From: Prorocentrum cordatum
Taxonomy: Eukaryota > Sar > Dinophyceae > Prorocentrales > Prorocentraceae
Length of the DNA: 64,000 nucleotides
Direction of reading: 5' to 3'
Assembly (NCBI GenBank): GCA_963575745.1
Contig: CAUYUJ010016286.1
Span: 210,295-274,294, forward strand
This document shows positions 9,455 through 21,382 of this stretch, one piece after another; position 1 is the first letter of the stretch, and each line of letters begins with the position of its first letter. Under the pieces are notes generated by a model that worked only from the letters and a program-made list of their open reading frames with translations, was not told the origin of the DNA and ran no database searches. The position numbers were made by a program, and so were the translations under genes.

Positions 9455-11786
9455 GGGGGACTCGTAGAGCTTCCTGACAACAATGTCGAAAAAAATTGCA
9501 GAGAACGAGTAGTTTTTCAGCCCAAGCGATTTCAGACCTCCCGATGCAACAGCCGAACGCCCCCGATGCTTCTGGATTGTCTGTGCGAGCTCTGTAGCTC
9601 TCCTACAGCCCGAGTTACGTGCGTAAATCGACAGCAACCCTGAAGATTACGCGAACAATACGAATAGTTTGGCCAACCTAGCTCGAGTATCAGACCTAGT
9701 TCAAGTCTCTGAATGCGACAGGCGGACGCGTTTGATGTCTCCGAATCGATTCCTGTGATTACCAGCCCTGCAGCCCCCCTACAGCCCAAGTTAAGTGCAG
9801 AAAACCGACAGCACCTCTCAAAATGACTCGAACAATACGAATAGTTTCGGGATTGGACAGCAGACCGAGTTCCGAGCTCTGGATTCGACAGGCGGACGCG
9901 CCTGATGTCTCCAAATCGATTCCTGTGACTACCAGCACTGTATCCCCCCCACAACCCGAGTTAAGTACGGAAAACCGACAGCACCTCAAGATGACTCGAA
10001 CAATACGAATAGTTTCGCGATTCTAGAGCGGGCAGCAAACCGAGTTCAGAGCTCTGGACTCGACAGACAAACGCGACTGATGACTCTGAATCGGTTTCTG
10101 TAAGTATCATCTCTGTAGCTGTCATATAGCTCGAGTTAAGTACAGAAAACCGAGAGCGCCTGTCAAGATGACTCGAATACTACCAATAAGTTTGCGGACC
10201 TAGCTCGGCTAGCAGACCGAGTTCAGACCGCTGGATGCAACAGACGAACGCGCCTGATCATTCTGAATCGATAAGGTGTGCTTACCAGCTCTGTAGCTGT
10301 CCTGTATCTCGAGTTAAGTCCAATATACCGACAGCGCGTATCAAGATGACTCGAAACGGCCGATCCCGCCTGGACGCTTTTTGGCAGTAAAAGCTACCCG
10401 ATCGAGCTGAGATCAAGACGGCGAGCGGGAATCAGATCGAATATCACGGGAAAAAATACTAGAGCTCCAACGAATGGTTGAATTTCGAAAACAAAATTTT
10501 CAATCGACCAAAAGTCACCAAAAGGTCCGTCGAGATTTTTCTTGCCAACTAGCTCTCCAGCGCCCCGGAATTACTCTTAAGCTTCCAGCAATAACTGGGC
10601 GCCGGCGGTAAACCGTCAACCTTTCTTACCGGCGGGGGACTCGTAGAGCTTCCTGACAATATATAATGTCGAAAAAAATTGCAGAGAACGAGTAGATTGT
10701 CAGCCCAAGCGATCAGACCTCTCGATGCAACAACCGAACGCCCCCAATGCTTCTGGATTGTCTTCTGTACGAGCTCTGTAGATCTCCTGCAGCCCGAGTT
10801 ACGTGCGTAAATCGACAGCAACCCTGAAGATGACTCGAAGAATACGAAAAGTTTGGCCAACCTAGCTCGAGTATCAGACCAAGTTCAGGCCTCTGAATGC
10901 GACAGGCGGACGCGTCTGATGTCTCCGAATCGATTCCTGTGATAACCAGCCCTAGCCCGAGTTAAGTGCAGAAAACCGACAGCACCTCTCAAAATGACTC
11001 GAACAATACGAATAGTGTCGCGGACCTAGTTCGGGCAGCAGACTGAGTTCCGAGCTCTGGATTCGACAGGTGCACGCGCCTCATGTCTCCAAATCGATTC
11101 AGGTGACTACCAGCACTGTAGCCCCCCCCACAACCCGAGTTAAGTACAGAAAACTGACAGCACCTCTCAAGATGACTCGAACAATACGAATAGTTTCGCG
11201 ATTCTAGAGCGGGCAGCAGACCGAGTTCAGAGCTCTGGATTCAACAGACAAACGCGAATGATGACTCTGAATCGGTTTCTGTAAGTATCAGCTCTGTAAC
11301 TGTCATATAGCTCGAGTTAAGTACAGAAAACCGAGAGCGCCTGTCAAGATGACTCGAATAATACAAATAGGTTTGCAGGCCTAGCTCGGCTAGCAGACCG
11401 AGTTCAGACAGCTGGATACAACAGACAAACGCGCCTGATCATTCTGAATCGATAAGGTGTGCTTACCAGCTCTGTAGCTGTCCTGTATCTCGAGTTAAGT
11501 CAAATATACCGACAGCGCGTATCAAGATGACTCGAAACGGCCCATCCCGCCTGGACGCTTTTTGGCAGTAAAAGGTACCCGATCGAGCTGAGATCAAGAT
11601 GGCGAGCGGGAACAAGATCGAATATCACGGGAAAAAAACTACTAGAGCTCTAACGAATGGTGGCATTTCGAAAACAAATTTTTCAACCGACCAAAAGTCA
11701 TCAAAATGTCCGTCGAGATTTTTCTTGCCAACTAGCTCTCCAGCGCCCCGGAATTACTCTTAAGCTTCCAGCAATAACTTGCTAAG

Positions 11787-11862
11787 GGAAGCTCTACGAG
11801 TTACTGGGCGCCGGCGGTAAACCGTCAACCTTTCTTACCGCCGGGGGACTCGTAGAGCTTCC
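11787..11862. repeat. Nested inverted repeat, second complete copy
   Basis: The outer arms GGAAGCTCTACGAGT (11787-11801) and ACTCGTAGAGCTTCC (11848-11862) enclose CCGGCGGTAA (11811-11820) and TTACCGCCGG (11835-11844) with a 14-nt loop. All four arms pair perfectly. Confidence 0.8.
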
Positions 11863-12967
11863 TGACGATATATAATGTCGAAAAAACAATTGCAGAGAAC
11901 AAATAGTTTTTCAGCCAAGCGATTTCAGACCTCTCGATGCAACAGCCGAACGCCCCCGATGCTTCTGGATTGTCTTCTGCACGAGCTCTGTAGCTCTCCT
12001 ACAGCGCGAGTCACGTGCGTAAATCGACAGCACCTCTCAAGGTGACTCGAAGAATACGAATAGTTTGGCAAACCTAGCTCGAGTATCAGACCGAGTTGAG
12101 GCCTCTGAATCCGACAGGCGGACGCGCCTGATCTCTTCGAATCGAATCCTCTGATTACCAGCCCTGCAGCCGCGCCACAGCCCGAGCTGAGTGCGGCATC
12201 TCAGGATGACTCGAACAATACGAATAGCTTCGCGGACCTAGTGTAGACAGCAGACCGAGTTCCGAGCTCTGGATTCGACAGGCGGACGCGCCTGATGTCT
12301 CCAAATCGATTCCTGTGACTACCATCACTGCAGCCTCCCTACAACTCGAATTAAGTACAGAAAACCCACAGCAACTCTCAAGATGACTCGAACAATACGA
12401 ATAGTTTCGCGATTCTAGAGCGGGCAGCAGACCGAGTTCGGAGCTCTGGGTTCAGCAGACAAACGCGAATAATGACTCTGAATCGTTTTCTGTAAGTATC
12501 AGCTCTGTAGCTGTCATATAGCTCGGGTTAAGTACAGAGAATCGAGAGCGCCTGTCAGGATGACTCGAATAATACGAATAGGTTTATGACTTAGCTCGGT
12601 TAGCAGACCGAATTGAGACCTCTGGATGCAAGAAACGAATGCGCCTCATCATTCTGAATCGATACGGTGTGCTTGCCAGCTCTGTAGCTGTCCTGTATCT
12701 CGAGTTAAGTCCAATATACCGACACCGCGTATCAAGATGACTCGAAACGGCCGATCCCGCCTGGACGCTTTTTGGCAGTAAAAGCTACCCGATCGAGCTG
12801 ATATCAAGATGGCGAGCGGGAATAAGATCGAATATCACGGGAAACAATACTAGAGCTCTAACGAATGGCTGAATTTCGAGAACAAAATTTTCAACCGACC
12901 AAAAGTCACCAAAAGGTCCGTCGAGATTTTCCTTGCCAACTAGCTCTCCAGCGCCCCGGAACTGGCG

Positions 12968-13000
12968 CCGGCGGTGAACCGTCAACCTGGTCACCGCCGG
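12968..13000. repeat. Hairpin, GGTGA/TCACC version, second copy
   Basis: CCGGCGGTGA (12968-12977) and TCACCGCCGG (12991-13000) pair perfectly around ACCGTCAACCTGG. The copy sits in the duplicated segment that also holds 3294-3326, so the two are not independent. Confidence 0.75.
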
Positions 13001-13524
13001 AAACCTCGTCGAGCTCTCCACACTGGTAAGAGTGCTGAGAATCGAAGTAGAGTCATGAAACACAGATTTTTCGAAAATCTGCATTTTCGATTTTTTCGAT
13101 GTTCATATTCGCTCAGTTCCCGGAAGTCAACTCTCAAGAAAATACATCGGGAGAGCTGAGCTGCTGTCAGGGAGGAGTTTATATGCCAATGCGACGCGAA
13201 AAAATCTGCTTTCTCAAAATAAATGGTTGAATATCTTTCAAATTTTCGCAAAAACGACCAAAAGTCATAAATTTGTCCGCCCGGGCCGGGTCGACCAACT
13301 GGGCGCCGGCGGTAAACCGTCAACCTTTCTTTTTGCGGACTTTGCGGTCGACTGCGCAGGCTTCCCAGCCTAGTCGGAAGCAAGGAGCGGGCGCATCGGG
13401 AGCAGGCGGAAGCCTCACCGATCCAAACGATCAGAGGCGAAAGCCAACTCTTATTAGGAGGATGAGAGGTCAAGCACACACAAACACGACAACGAAGGCA
13501 TGGCGTGAGTGAGCACAATCAAAA

Positions 13525-14133
13525 TCACATCATATCCTGTCCGAAATACGCTTGTACAACCCGCGGCAAGATCATAATCGCATGCTCAACGGCCGAGACC
13601 TCGGCATCAGTCACTGTTGAAGTTGGATCAATCGAGAGTGCCGCACTGTACACCTCCGTCCAAATAATCTCATGGCTGAGTGGCTGCCTTGAGAGCCTCG
13701 ATACCCGTCCAACATCTATCCAGCACCCGACTCCCACGCCGTCGCAAGAGACACCACCATCGAATCCAGCTCTGATGGCACAAACGCGAAACACCTGTTG
13801 TAACTGAGGGGCGTGAAGCCCTATCCTATCTCGAATCACTGGTGGCCCGACACGGGCCGTATGAGTGAGTACATCTGCACGCGTGTTCCATTCCCTATAT
13901 GTGTGGTCTACAATTTCCCTCCCATGACAGGCAGGCCTAATTCCAAACCTCTGACACATGTTGTCAAGTTGATTTATCATTCTGTTGATCCTATCCTGAT
14001 AAGTACGATTGAGCACCCTCCAGACACCCTGCAGCCAAGACACCACCAGAAGACTGTCCCCAGAAATGTACACAGGGATCCCAAATGAGTCGAGGTCGTA
14101 CTCAACCTCCTTCATATTTTGTAACGCAATACG
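13525..14133 (-). pseudogene. LINE copy 2 ORF2, C-terminal RNase H segment after a nonsense codon
   Basis: The segment is in phase with the RT segment upstream but separated from it by TAA (14134-14136) where copy 3 has AAA. It reads the permuted RNase H: GDSLLVVSWLQGVW (usual third acidic site), TYREWNTRADVLTHTAR (usual fourth), then FDGGVSCDGVGVGCW (first, FDGG at 13753-13764) and TVTDAEVSAVEHAI (second, Glu). RNase H normally degrades the RNA strand of the RNA-DNA hybrid after reverse transcription. It ends in TGA. Confidence 0.75.
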
Positions 14134-15765
14134 TTAGGCCAGTTTGTCGTTGAAAGCCGCAGTGCCCTCTTGGGCCCCATAGGTGTGCAGGTCGTTTTGT
14201 GTGATGGTATGTACCTCCTGCAGGGCCCCACCTGTTGTACCGTACCCTCTTCTTTTCTGAAAATAACTCAGCATCGTCCGTGTACACATGTGTTCGCAGA
14301 ACTGAACATACGCAGCATCTGTCGGCACAAAGAACTCCCACCATTTGAGTCCGTAGAATTCGCAGAAAGAAAATAGCCAGCATCTCTGGCCAATAGCTCG
14401 ACCTGAGCTTACATGTCTCCTTTTTATCTGCGAGGCCTCCTGGAAGTGAAACATACCCCGCAGGCACTCAGACGCATCCGTCCTGAGTCTGTCCCACAGT
14501 GGGCCGTATGCAACCGTAGTCATGTGGTGATCTCTCCACGTACGTTGCGTCGAAGATATTTCCTCATGAGAAGCAGTACACAACATAGAAATGAAATCTG
14601 CAGCGTCCTTAGCGGAGTTCCACACCATACGAAGAAATCGCTGCACCAAACTCGCAAATCCATAAGATCGAAATTGCTCTCTGGCCTCGTGGTACCGTCG
14701 TCGGTCCCAGTCCGCCATAATCTCCTCCTCCCTCCTCGGCCGTCGAAACATACGGCACAAACACCATCCCTCGAAGGCATTGAGCATGTGTAGCGAGGAA
14801 GTATCAGCAGCACATGTCTCTAGACAATACAACGCCATACTCTGCACCTTATCTTGATACCGACAAAACTTATCACGAACAGCTACCGCTCTGTTACGAA
14901 AGAAATCCGACTGTCCAATGAAACAAGCCCGAGCCTCCTCGATGCGACATTCCACATCAGGATGAGCGGGCACTAAGTAGGTGGAGAAAATCTCGTGACC
15001 CAATACTTTCATTCTGCACACACGTCGAAGTCTAAAGTCCTGATATCTCGAGCACGCAGGTATACACAAATCCTCGCTTGCAAGTATATGTCCGTCACCG
15101 TCCACTCTCGCATTTTCCCCACATGTCATGTACAACAGGCTGCTATCCTTCCATCTCATCCCCCAGTCATGTAGTGGTAGTGTTAGATCGTGCATCATCT
15201 GAGCCAACACAGTTGAGGAGGCAGAGACAAGGTAGCAGTTGTCCGCCCACACAAAGTGGTTCACGATTGTCCGTCGCTCATACTCACCACAGACGCCCTC
15301 CAGCACATACCCCACTCCTCTACTGTCCCAATCCCGAAATATAGGTCCCCACATGGCACATATGATAAGATTAAAGAGAAGAGGCCCCTCAGGGCCGCCC
15401 GTCCGTATGCAGACGTCCCAGTTGATGTCGTGAATGGCCATGCCCTCGACAACTAACGACCCCGTAGTGCAAACCAGCGGTGATAGCAAAGCATACTGGA
15501 GATAGGCAGGAATATTGGCATGGCACATAGCTCGCTTGGCGTTTTGAAGGCTGCAGTGGTCGAACGCTTGTTTGATATCGGCGTTAGCGATATGGACCGT
15601 CTGATCCTTTCCCCAGATGTCCCCATGTTGAGCCAGAGCCTTGAGGGCCCCCACAATTTCCACCGTCTTACGTCCCTCCTGGAAGCCGTAGATGCCCAGG
15701 GGTCCCATGAGGCCAGCCCGAGACACAAATTGTTCGACCAGATCACCACACAAGCAGAATACCAA
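14134..15765 (-). pseudogene. LINE copy 2 ORF2, reverse transcriptase core segment
   Basis: The in-phase part starts after the frameshift near 15743, at VEQFVSRAGLMGPLGIYGF. Motif A is HIANADIKQAFDHC, motif B RTGGPEGPLLFN (15382-15399, Glu for Gln), motif C FVWADNCYLV (15238-15249, Asn for the second Asp). It is followed by GMRWKDSSLLYMTCG and a thumb/linker region (RNRAVAVRDKFCRYQDKVQSM, then FEGWCLCRM) conserved in all copies. It terminates at the TAA at 14134-14136. Confidence 0.8.
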
Positions 15766-17495
15766 CGGCTGAGACTGTTTTGCAGACAGAGGTACCGTGC
15801 ATCTGTCAGTGATGTCAAGCTCGGCAGCTTGGGCATGAAGGCGATCAAAATCTGCCTCCAGTCCTGCGGATACTGCCGTGCCAAGCGAAATATCTCATCA
15901 AACATCCGAGCTACGCCACGCAAAGTCGCCCACGGCAATGCCTTGAGTATTTCACAAGGCAGCCTGTCGGGGCCAGTGGCACGCCTGGACTTGAGACGTG
16001 ACCGTGCCTGGCATACCACCGCCATTGTCAGTCCCTCAGTGCAGTACCCGTCACATAGGTTCTGTTGTGCATCCCTCCTCAACTCCTCCAACATCGCCAT
16101 ATCCCGTCCTCTGACCTCCTCCGAAGTATACCTCTGTCTGGTATGTGCTCTGATCTCCTCCACCCACTCCTCCCTGTCCTCAGATATCCGTCCCTGCACA
16201 ATGAGGTGCTTGATACCATGACGCTCTTTGCGCCTGGAGGCAGGAGAGGTCCACGCGGCCAACGCCGCACGATACTCCCTCCGCAGTCCGTTGGCACGTC
16301 TGCGCAAGCTGGGCACGTCCACTGACGCTGGCAAAGGCTTCCGTCGCAAAATCTCCTGGCAGGCCGTGAGCCCTGCAGGCCTAATTGGCGGCAGTCCCCG
16401 CCCCGTGGTGGCAGTCGTGAATTTGATTTCCTCCTGCTCAGTACAGGCCCGAATAGTGGTCGACACAAGGTCCCCTGGAGAACAAGTAGTATTGGCATCT
16501 CCCAGGACCCGATCGATTTCCTTTCGCGCCATATTGAGGCCCCCCCAATTCACCGTCTTATAACCCACCAAACTCTTTTCACGAGCTGCCGTCGGGATAC
16601 TACGTTTGACCAGCTCAGCGCCTGTATCACTAAAAGTCCCCTGAAGCAGGCCATGGTCGCTGAGACGACTACGATTTGTCCTCCCCCCATTACTCATGAT
16701 CGTTTCAACCGTCATCTTATCGATCACCCACGTCCTGGGAACAAAAATGTAATCAAGAACCTTCTTACACGTCCCCCACCGAGATACTCCGTAACTCTCC
16801 CATGTGTGTAGTCGTCGTGGCAAGAACGAATTGGCAGCCTTCATCCCCAGGCGCCCTAGAAAGCATAGAACACGCTCGCGCAACTGTTGTCGTACGTCCC
16901 TCCTCACCCGCTGAGCACCTCCCTCCTCGCAAGTCCTCCTCTCCTCCTTGGTAGCACTTCCCACCGCCTCATAGACAGTCCCAGTGCGTGAGCACTGCAG
17001 CTGAGTTGATGGGGATAGCTCGACGTTGGCATCGAGCAGCACAGAGACAGTCGCCCCCTTCCAACGGCTGCGCAGAGTGAGAATGACTGACTCGAGCGTG
17101 TCCAACACCCCGCACTGCACATCTACGGCGTTCTCGACGCCGGGGTCGGGAAGATACGCAGAGGCAACTATCACAGGGGCACTTCCACTACCAAAGACCA
17201 CCACACAGAACCGTTCATATTGACATATTGATTCACGCACACATGTACTCCACTCTTTGTTAAATAATAACCCACACTTACCGTCACAACTCACACGATA
17301 TGATAGACCACACCGTCTGATATATGCATCGAATTTGCCTCCAAAAAGATTCTGGCATTCCTGAACACCCCAGATGCAATCTCGCATTGAAAGGCACCTC
17401 AGAATCTCATTCCCCTTGAAATTGGCCGACCCCGCCCGATTGAGGTTCCAGCTACCCAGTCGGATCCCCTTGAACGGTGTTCGGCGTCGTCGTCG
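15453..17495 (-). pseudogene. LINE copy 2 ORF2, endonuclease and RT fingers segment
   Basis: The frame is open from directly after the ORF1 stop TGA (17496-17498), in phase with ORF1. It reads RRRRRTPFKGIRLGSWN, with the catalytic WN, before the first ATG (MRDCIWGVQE at 17385-17387). Endonuclease motifs: GVQE, AYLPDPG, LLDANVEL (near 17030), HTWESYG, KVLDYIFVP and SRLSDH (near 16660). Then come a basic linker and RT motifs RATGPDRLPCEILKALP and AFMPKLPSLTSLTDARYLCLQNS. Coding goes out of phase at the one-base deletion near 15743. The remaining residues down to 15453 are read in the wrong frame. Confidence 0.8.
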
Positions 17496-18950
17496 TCACA
17501 CCCTCCTGTTGACTTCCGTCTCGATATCAGCCTTCGTCTTAGTAAACGCAGGTATGAGTTGATGCAACCTGTCGACAGTCTCACTCGATACCTCCCATGT
17601 CGCCCGTGTCGTGGTAAACTCGGCCAGAAGCATTGGCCTCGGAGCGGCCGTCGTGGGCACTGTCCATATAGTCGATTTGGGCGGTCCCATTTCCCCTCGC
17701 ACAGCAATAACCTCTATACCAATATGTGTACACATGCTCCGAATAGTGCCGCAGAATCTCCCCACCGCCTTAACGTGGTCCCTCTTCCACTCGGGGCACT
17801 CGACACTGACTTTGATCGACTCAGGGTTGATTACCTGCTTCATATTCTCAATGAGGCACTGTGGTGCAGCGATCTGGATTCCTGGAGGAGGCGCGGGGCG
17901 TTTAGCAGGGGGTACCGTCACAAGGTCGATGCACCGTTTGACCCTCCAAATAATATCCCTGTCGGTCCCTGGCTTGAATTTGATTTTGGCCGATCCGAAC
18001 ATGTAACGGCCAGCGTTAATGCGCTCCGTACCGTCAACACACACGTGCACACGATCATCCTCCGAAAGACAATGATTTGTAATGTTATCTATGAGCACCT
18101 TCACATCCTCCCACACGAGCATCTCCTGAGACCTCCTATCCCTGTCACTCCAGTTGGTGACCCATCCCTTGAGTTTGACATACGTCGGAGGGAAGTAGGT
18201 GGTTCCAGGAGCCTGGTATCTTCCCGTCCTGGTATTATCAGGCCTCGTCGAAGCGTCACTGGCAACGGAACCCGCACGAACCTGTCCCTGGAGTCCCTGG
18301 ACGATCGTCTCGAGTCGATTATGTTTAGTCTCAAGCCCCTGAACGCTCGTCTCCAGATTAGAAATCGTAACACCCTGCTTCTGGACCTGGGCCTGAACGT
18401 TGTCGATTTTGGTCCCCTGAACTCCTATGGCATCCTGGATCCTCTCAGTGTTATCATCCATCTTGTGCATCATCTGCAATAGTAAACTCTGCATACCATC
18501 CTTCCCCTCCAAGGCGGCCGTCCTTTCAGCAAGAGCCTCCTCACGATTACGCTTCACAGGGGGGGCGCCGCCATCCACCGTCATGTTATCTGCATGCTCA
18601 GGCATTGTGTCGATACACTGAGGTCCGTATCCCCACGAGTGCAACCACTGTCGTGTCACCGTCCGTTCACAGAGAGGTACAACAGATTCACTATCTGGAG
18701 TGGAGTCGGCAGTATTCAATCTTCCGTCCAATGGATAGTCACCTGGGGTCTTCTCAATATCCTGAAGCTGTCTTTTACGAGAAGCTCTCTCGATAGCAGT
18801 ATCTGGCTTCTGACCGTAATCCTGTGAGTACTGCAAATATGGCACTGTCGGTGATATATCCTCCAGCTGAAACCTTCTCGCAAGAACCGAAAAGTCGCAT
18901 CCGTCCGTCTTCACACACGAACAATAAAAGATAACAAGTGCAGCAAACAA
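17496..18950 (-). CDS. LINE copy 2 ORF1 protein
   Basis: The open frame is 484 codons from a TTG; the homologous frame in copy 3 is open past the element end. It contains ERASRKRQ (54-61), a strong coiled coil (about 151-224, with repeated NLETSVQGLETKHNRLETI-type heptads), and a conserved C-terminal domain from YVKLKGWVTNWSD (about 257) through GSAKIKFKPGTDRDIIW and WKRDHVKAVGRFCGTI. The domain order fits a LINE ORF1 RNA-binding chaperone. The first in-frame ATG is at residue 115 (IDTM), after the region conserved with copy 1, so initiation is probably non-AUG or depends on sequence I cannot see. It ends EVNRRV-TGA, in phase with ORF2. Confidence 0.75.
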   Translation of the reverse strand: MFAALVIFYCSCVKTDGCDFSVLARRFQLEDISPTVPYLQYSQDYGQKPDTAIERASRKRQLQDIEKTPGDYPLDGRLNTADSTPDSESVVPLCERTVTRQWLHSWGYGPQCIDTMPEHADNMTVDGGAPPVKRNREEALAERTAALEGKDGMQSLLLQMMHKMDDNTERIQDAIGVQGTKIDNVQAQVQKQGVTISNLETSVQGLETKHNRLETIVQGLQGQVRAGSVASDASTRPDNTRTGRYQAPGTTYFPPTYVKLKGWVTNWSDRDRRSQEMLVWEDVKVLIDNITNHCLSEDDRVHVCVDGTERINAGRYMFGSAKIKFKPGTDRDIIWRVKRCIDLVTVPPAKRPAPPPGIQIAAPQCLIENMKQVINPESIKVSVECPEWKRDHVKAVGRFCGTIRSMCTHIGIEVIAVRGEMGPPKSTIWTVPTTAAPRPMLLAEFTTTRATWEVSSETVDRLHQLIPAFTKTKADIETEVNRRV

Positions 18951-19064
18951 AGGAAGCAGCCTAGCTGGCCTCGAAGATGCTGTACTCGTCGATGGCAGCG
19001 ATGGCTGCCGCGCCGTCTCCCCGCGACGCCTACACCCCCTGAGCCCCAGTGGGATCCTGGAGCC

Positions 19065-19087
19065 CTGGAGCCGAGATGTCTTGAGCC
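19065..19087 (-). other. Tandem spliced-leader-like relic at the 5' end of LINE copy 2
   Basis: On the minus strand GGCTCAAG is followed by ACATCTCGGCTCCAG. The spacing is exactly 15 nt, the length of a recycled dinoflagellate leader relic. The inner 15 nt match CCATTTTGGCTCAAG at 11 of 15 positions, and 12 of 15 if position 5 is C as I recall for a perkinsid leader. The outer motif is cut at GGC at the satellite junction. Confidence 0.55.
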
Positions 19088-21382
19088 GGGGGACTCGTAG
19101 AGCTTCCTGACAATATATAATGTCGAAAAAATTGCAGAGAACGAGTAGTTGTTCAGCCCAAGCGATTTCAGACCTCCCGATGCAACAGCCGAACGCCCCC
19201 GATGCTTCTAGATTGTCTGTGCGAGCGCTGTAGCTCTCCTACAGCCCGAGTTACGTGCGTAAATCGACAGCAACCCTGAAGATGACGCGAACAATACGAA
19301 TAGTTTGGCCAACCTAGCTCGAGTATCAGACCAAGTTCAAGTCTCTGAATGCGACAGGCGGACGCGTTTGATGTCTCCGAATCGATTCCTGTGATTACCA
19401 GCCCTGCAGCCCCCCTACAGCCCGAGTTAAGTGCAGAAAACCGACAGCACCTCTCAAATGACTCGAGCAATACGAATAGTTTCGCGATTGGGCAGCAGAC
19501 CGAGTTCCGAGCTCTGGATTCGACAGGCGGACGCGCCTGATGTCTCCAAATCGATTCAGGTGACTACCAGCACTGTATCCCCCCCACAACCCGAGTTAAG
19601 TACAGAAAACCGACAGCACCTCAAGATGACTCGAACAATACGAATAGTTTCGCGATTCTAGAGCGGGCAGCAAACCGAGTTCAGAGCTCTGGATTCGACA
19701 GACAAACGCGACTGATGACTCTAAATCGGTTTCTGTAAGTATCATCTCTGTAGCTGTCATATAGCTCGAGTTAAATACAGAAAACCAAGAGCGCCTGTCA
19801 AGATGACTCGAATACTACCAATAGGTTTGCGGACCTAGCTCGGCTAGCAGACCGAGTTCAGACCGCAGGATGCAACAGACGAACGCGCCTGATCATTCTG
19901 AATCGATAAGGTGTGCTTACCAGCTCTGTAGCTGTCCTGTATCTCGAAGCAAATCCAATATACCGACAGCGCGTATCAAGATGACTCGAAACGGCCGATC
20001 CCGCCTGGACGCTTTTTGGCAGTAAAAGGTACCCGATCGAGCTGAGATCAAGACGGCGAGCGGGAATAAGATCGAATATCACGGGAAAAAATACTAGAGC
20101 TCTAACGAATTGAAATTCGAGAACAAAATTTTCAACCGACCAAAAGTCACCAAAAGGTCCGTCGAGATTTTTCTTGCCAACTAGCTCTCCAGCGCCCCGG
20201 AATTACTCTTTAAGCTTCCAGCAATAACTGGGCGCCGGCGGTAAACCGTCAACCTTTCTTACCGCCGGGGGACTCGTAGAGCTTCCTGACAATATATAAT
20301 GTCGAAAAAATGCAGAGAACGAGTAGTTTTTCAGCCCAAGCGATTTCAGACCTCTCGATGCAACAACCGAACGCCCCCAATGCTTCTGGATTGTCTTCTG
20401 TACGAGCTCTGTAGATCTCCTGCAGCCCGAGTTACGTGCGTAAATCGACAGCAACCCTGAAGATGACTCGAACAATACGAATAGTTTGGCAAACCTAGCT
20501 GGAGTATCAGACCAAGTTCAGGCCTCTGAATGCGACAGGCGGACGCGTATGATGTCTCCGAATCGATTCCTGTGATAACCAGCCCTAGCCCGAGTTAAGT
20601 GCAGAAAACCGACAGCACCTCTCAAAATGACTCGAACAATACGAATAGTTTCGCGGACCTAGTTCGGGCAGCAGACTGAGTTCCGAGCTCTGGATTCGAC
20701 AGGTGCACGCGCCTCATGTCTCCAAATCGATTCAGGTGACTACCAGCACTGTAGCCCCCCCCCCCACAACCCGAGTTAAGTACAGAAAACTGACAGCACC
20801 TCTCAAGATGACTCGAACAGTACGAATAGTTTCGCGATTCTAGAGCGGGCAGCAGACCGAGTTCAGAGCTCTGGATTCAACAGACAAACGCGAATGATGA
20901 CTCTGACTCGGTTTCTGTAAGTATCAGCTCTGTAGCTGTCATACAGCTCGAGTTAAGTACAGAAAACCGAGAGCGCCTGTCAAGATGACTCGAATAATCC
21001 AAATAGGTTTGCAGGCCTAGCTCGGCTAGCAGACCGAGTTCAGACCGCTGGATACAACAGACAAACGCGCCTGATCATTCTGAATCAACTAGGTGTGCTT
21101 ATCAGCTCTGTAGCTGTCCTGTATCTCGAGTTAAGTCCAATATACCGACAGCGCGTATCAAGATGACTCGAAACGGCCCTTCCCGCCTGGACGCTTTTTG
21201 GCAGTAAAAGGTACCCGATCGAGCTGAGATCAAGATGGCGAGCGGAAATAAGATCGAATATCACGGGAAAGATACTAGAGCTCTAACGAATGGTTGAATT
21301 TCGAGAACAAAATTTTCAACCGACCAAAAATCATCAAAATGTCCGTCGAGACTTGGCGCCGGCGGTAAACCGTCAACCTTTC
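19085..21382. repeat. Higher-order satellite array, block C
   Basis: Two satellite units lie between LINE copies 2 and 3, with a perfect hairpin at 20235-20268 (loop ACCGTCAACCTTTC) and a left arm at 21359-21368 next to LINE copy 3. The sequence closely follows 9452-11700. Confidence 0.85.
20235..20268. repeat. Hairpin, GGTAA/TTACC version
   Basis: CCGGCGGTAA (20235-20244) and TTACCGCCGG (20259-20268) pair perfectly around a 14-nt loop. It is followed by ACTCGTAGAGCTTCC and an AT-rich near-palindrome ending TATATAATGTC. Confidence 0.75.

Larger units (their letters stand above)
9452..13329. repeat. Higher-order satellite array, block B
   Basis: Three to four units of monomers and hairpin spacers lie between LINE copies 1 and 2. 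Hairpins lie at 10602 (one mismatch), 11811-11844, 12968-13000 and 13306-13315 (left arm only, next to LINE copy 2). The start of the block shares the unusual GATTGTCTGTGCGAG variant with 19190-19230, showing that the flanks of copies 1 and 2 are themselves duplicates. Confidence 0.85.
13330..19084 (-). mobile_element. LINE-type retrotransposon, copy 2 (family II), near full length, disabled
   Basis: The element is 5.75 kb and has the same layout as copy 1. The 3' end reads CGCAAAGTCCGCAAAAAG at left, inside the hairpin loop after ACCGTCAACC. The 5' end carries the tandem leader-like motif at right, joined to GCCGGGGG. It differs from copy 3 (21383-27119) at scattered positions only. It is disabled by a one-base deletion near 15743 and a nonsense codon at 14134-14136. 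Confidence 0.85.

Noticed and set aside
9356-9637. Open frames crossing LINE 5' ends into satellite as ORF1 starts
   Set aside because: The part outside the element is satellite sequence. The frame is open by chance and differs between copies.
15520-16221. Plus-strand open frame of 233 codons opposite the LINE copy 2 reverse transcriptase
   Set aside because: Antisense to a conserved RT frame, with no family features.
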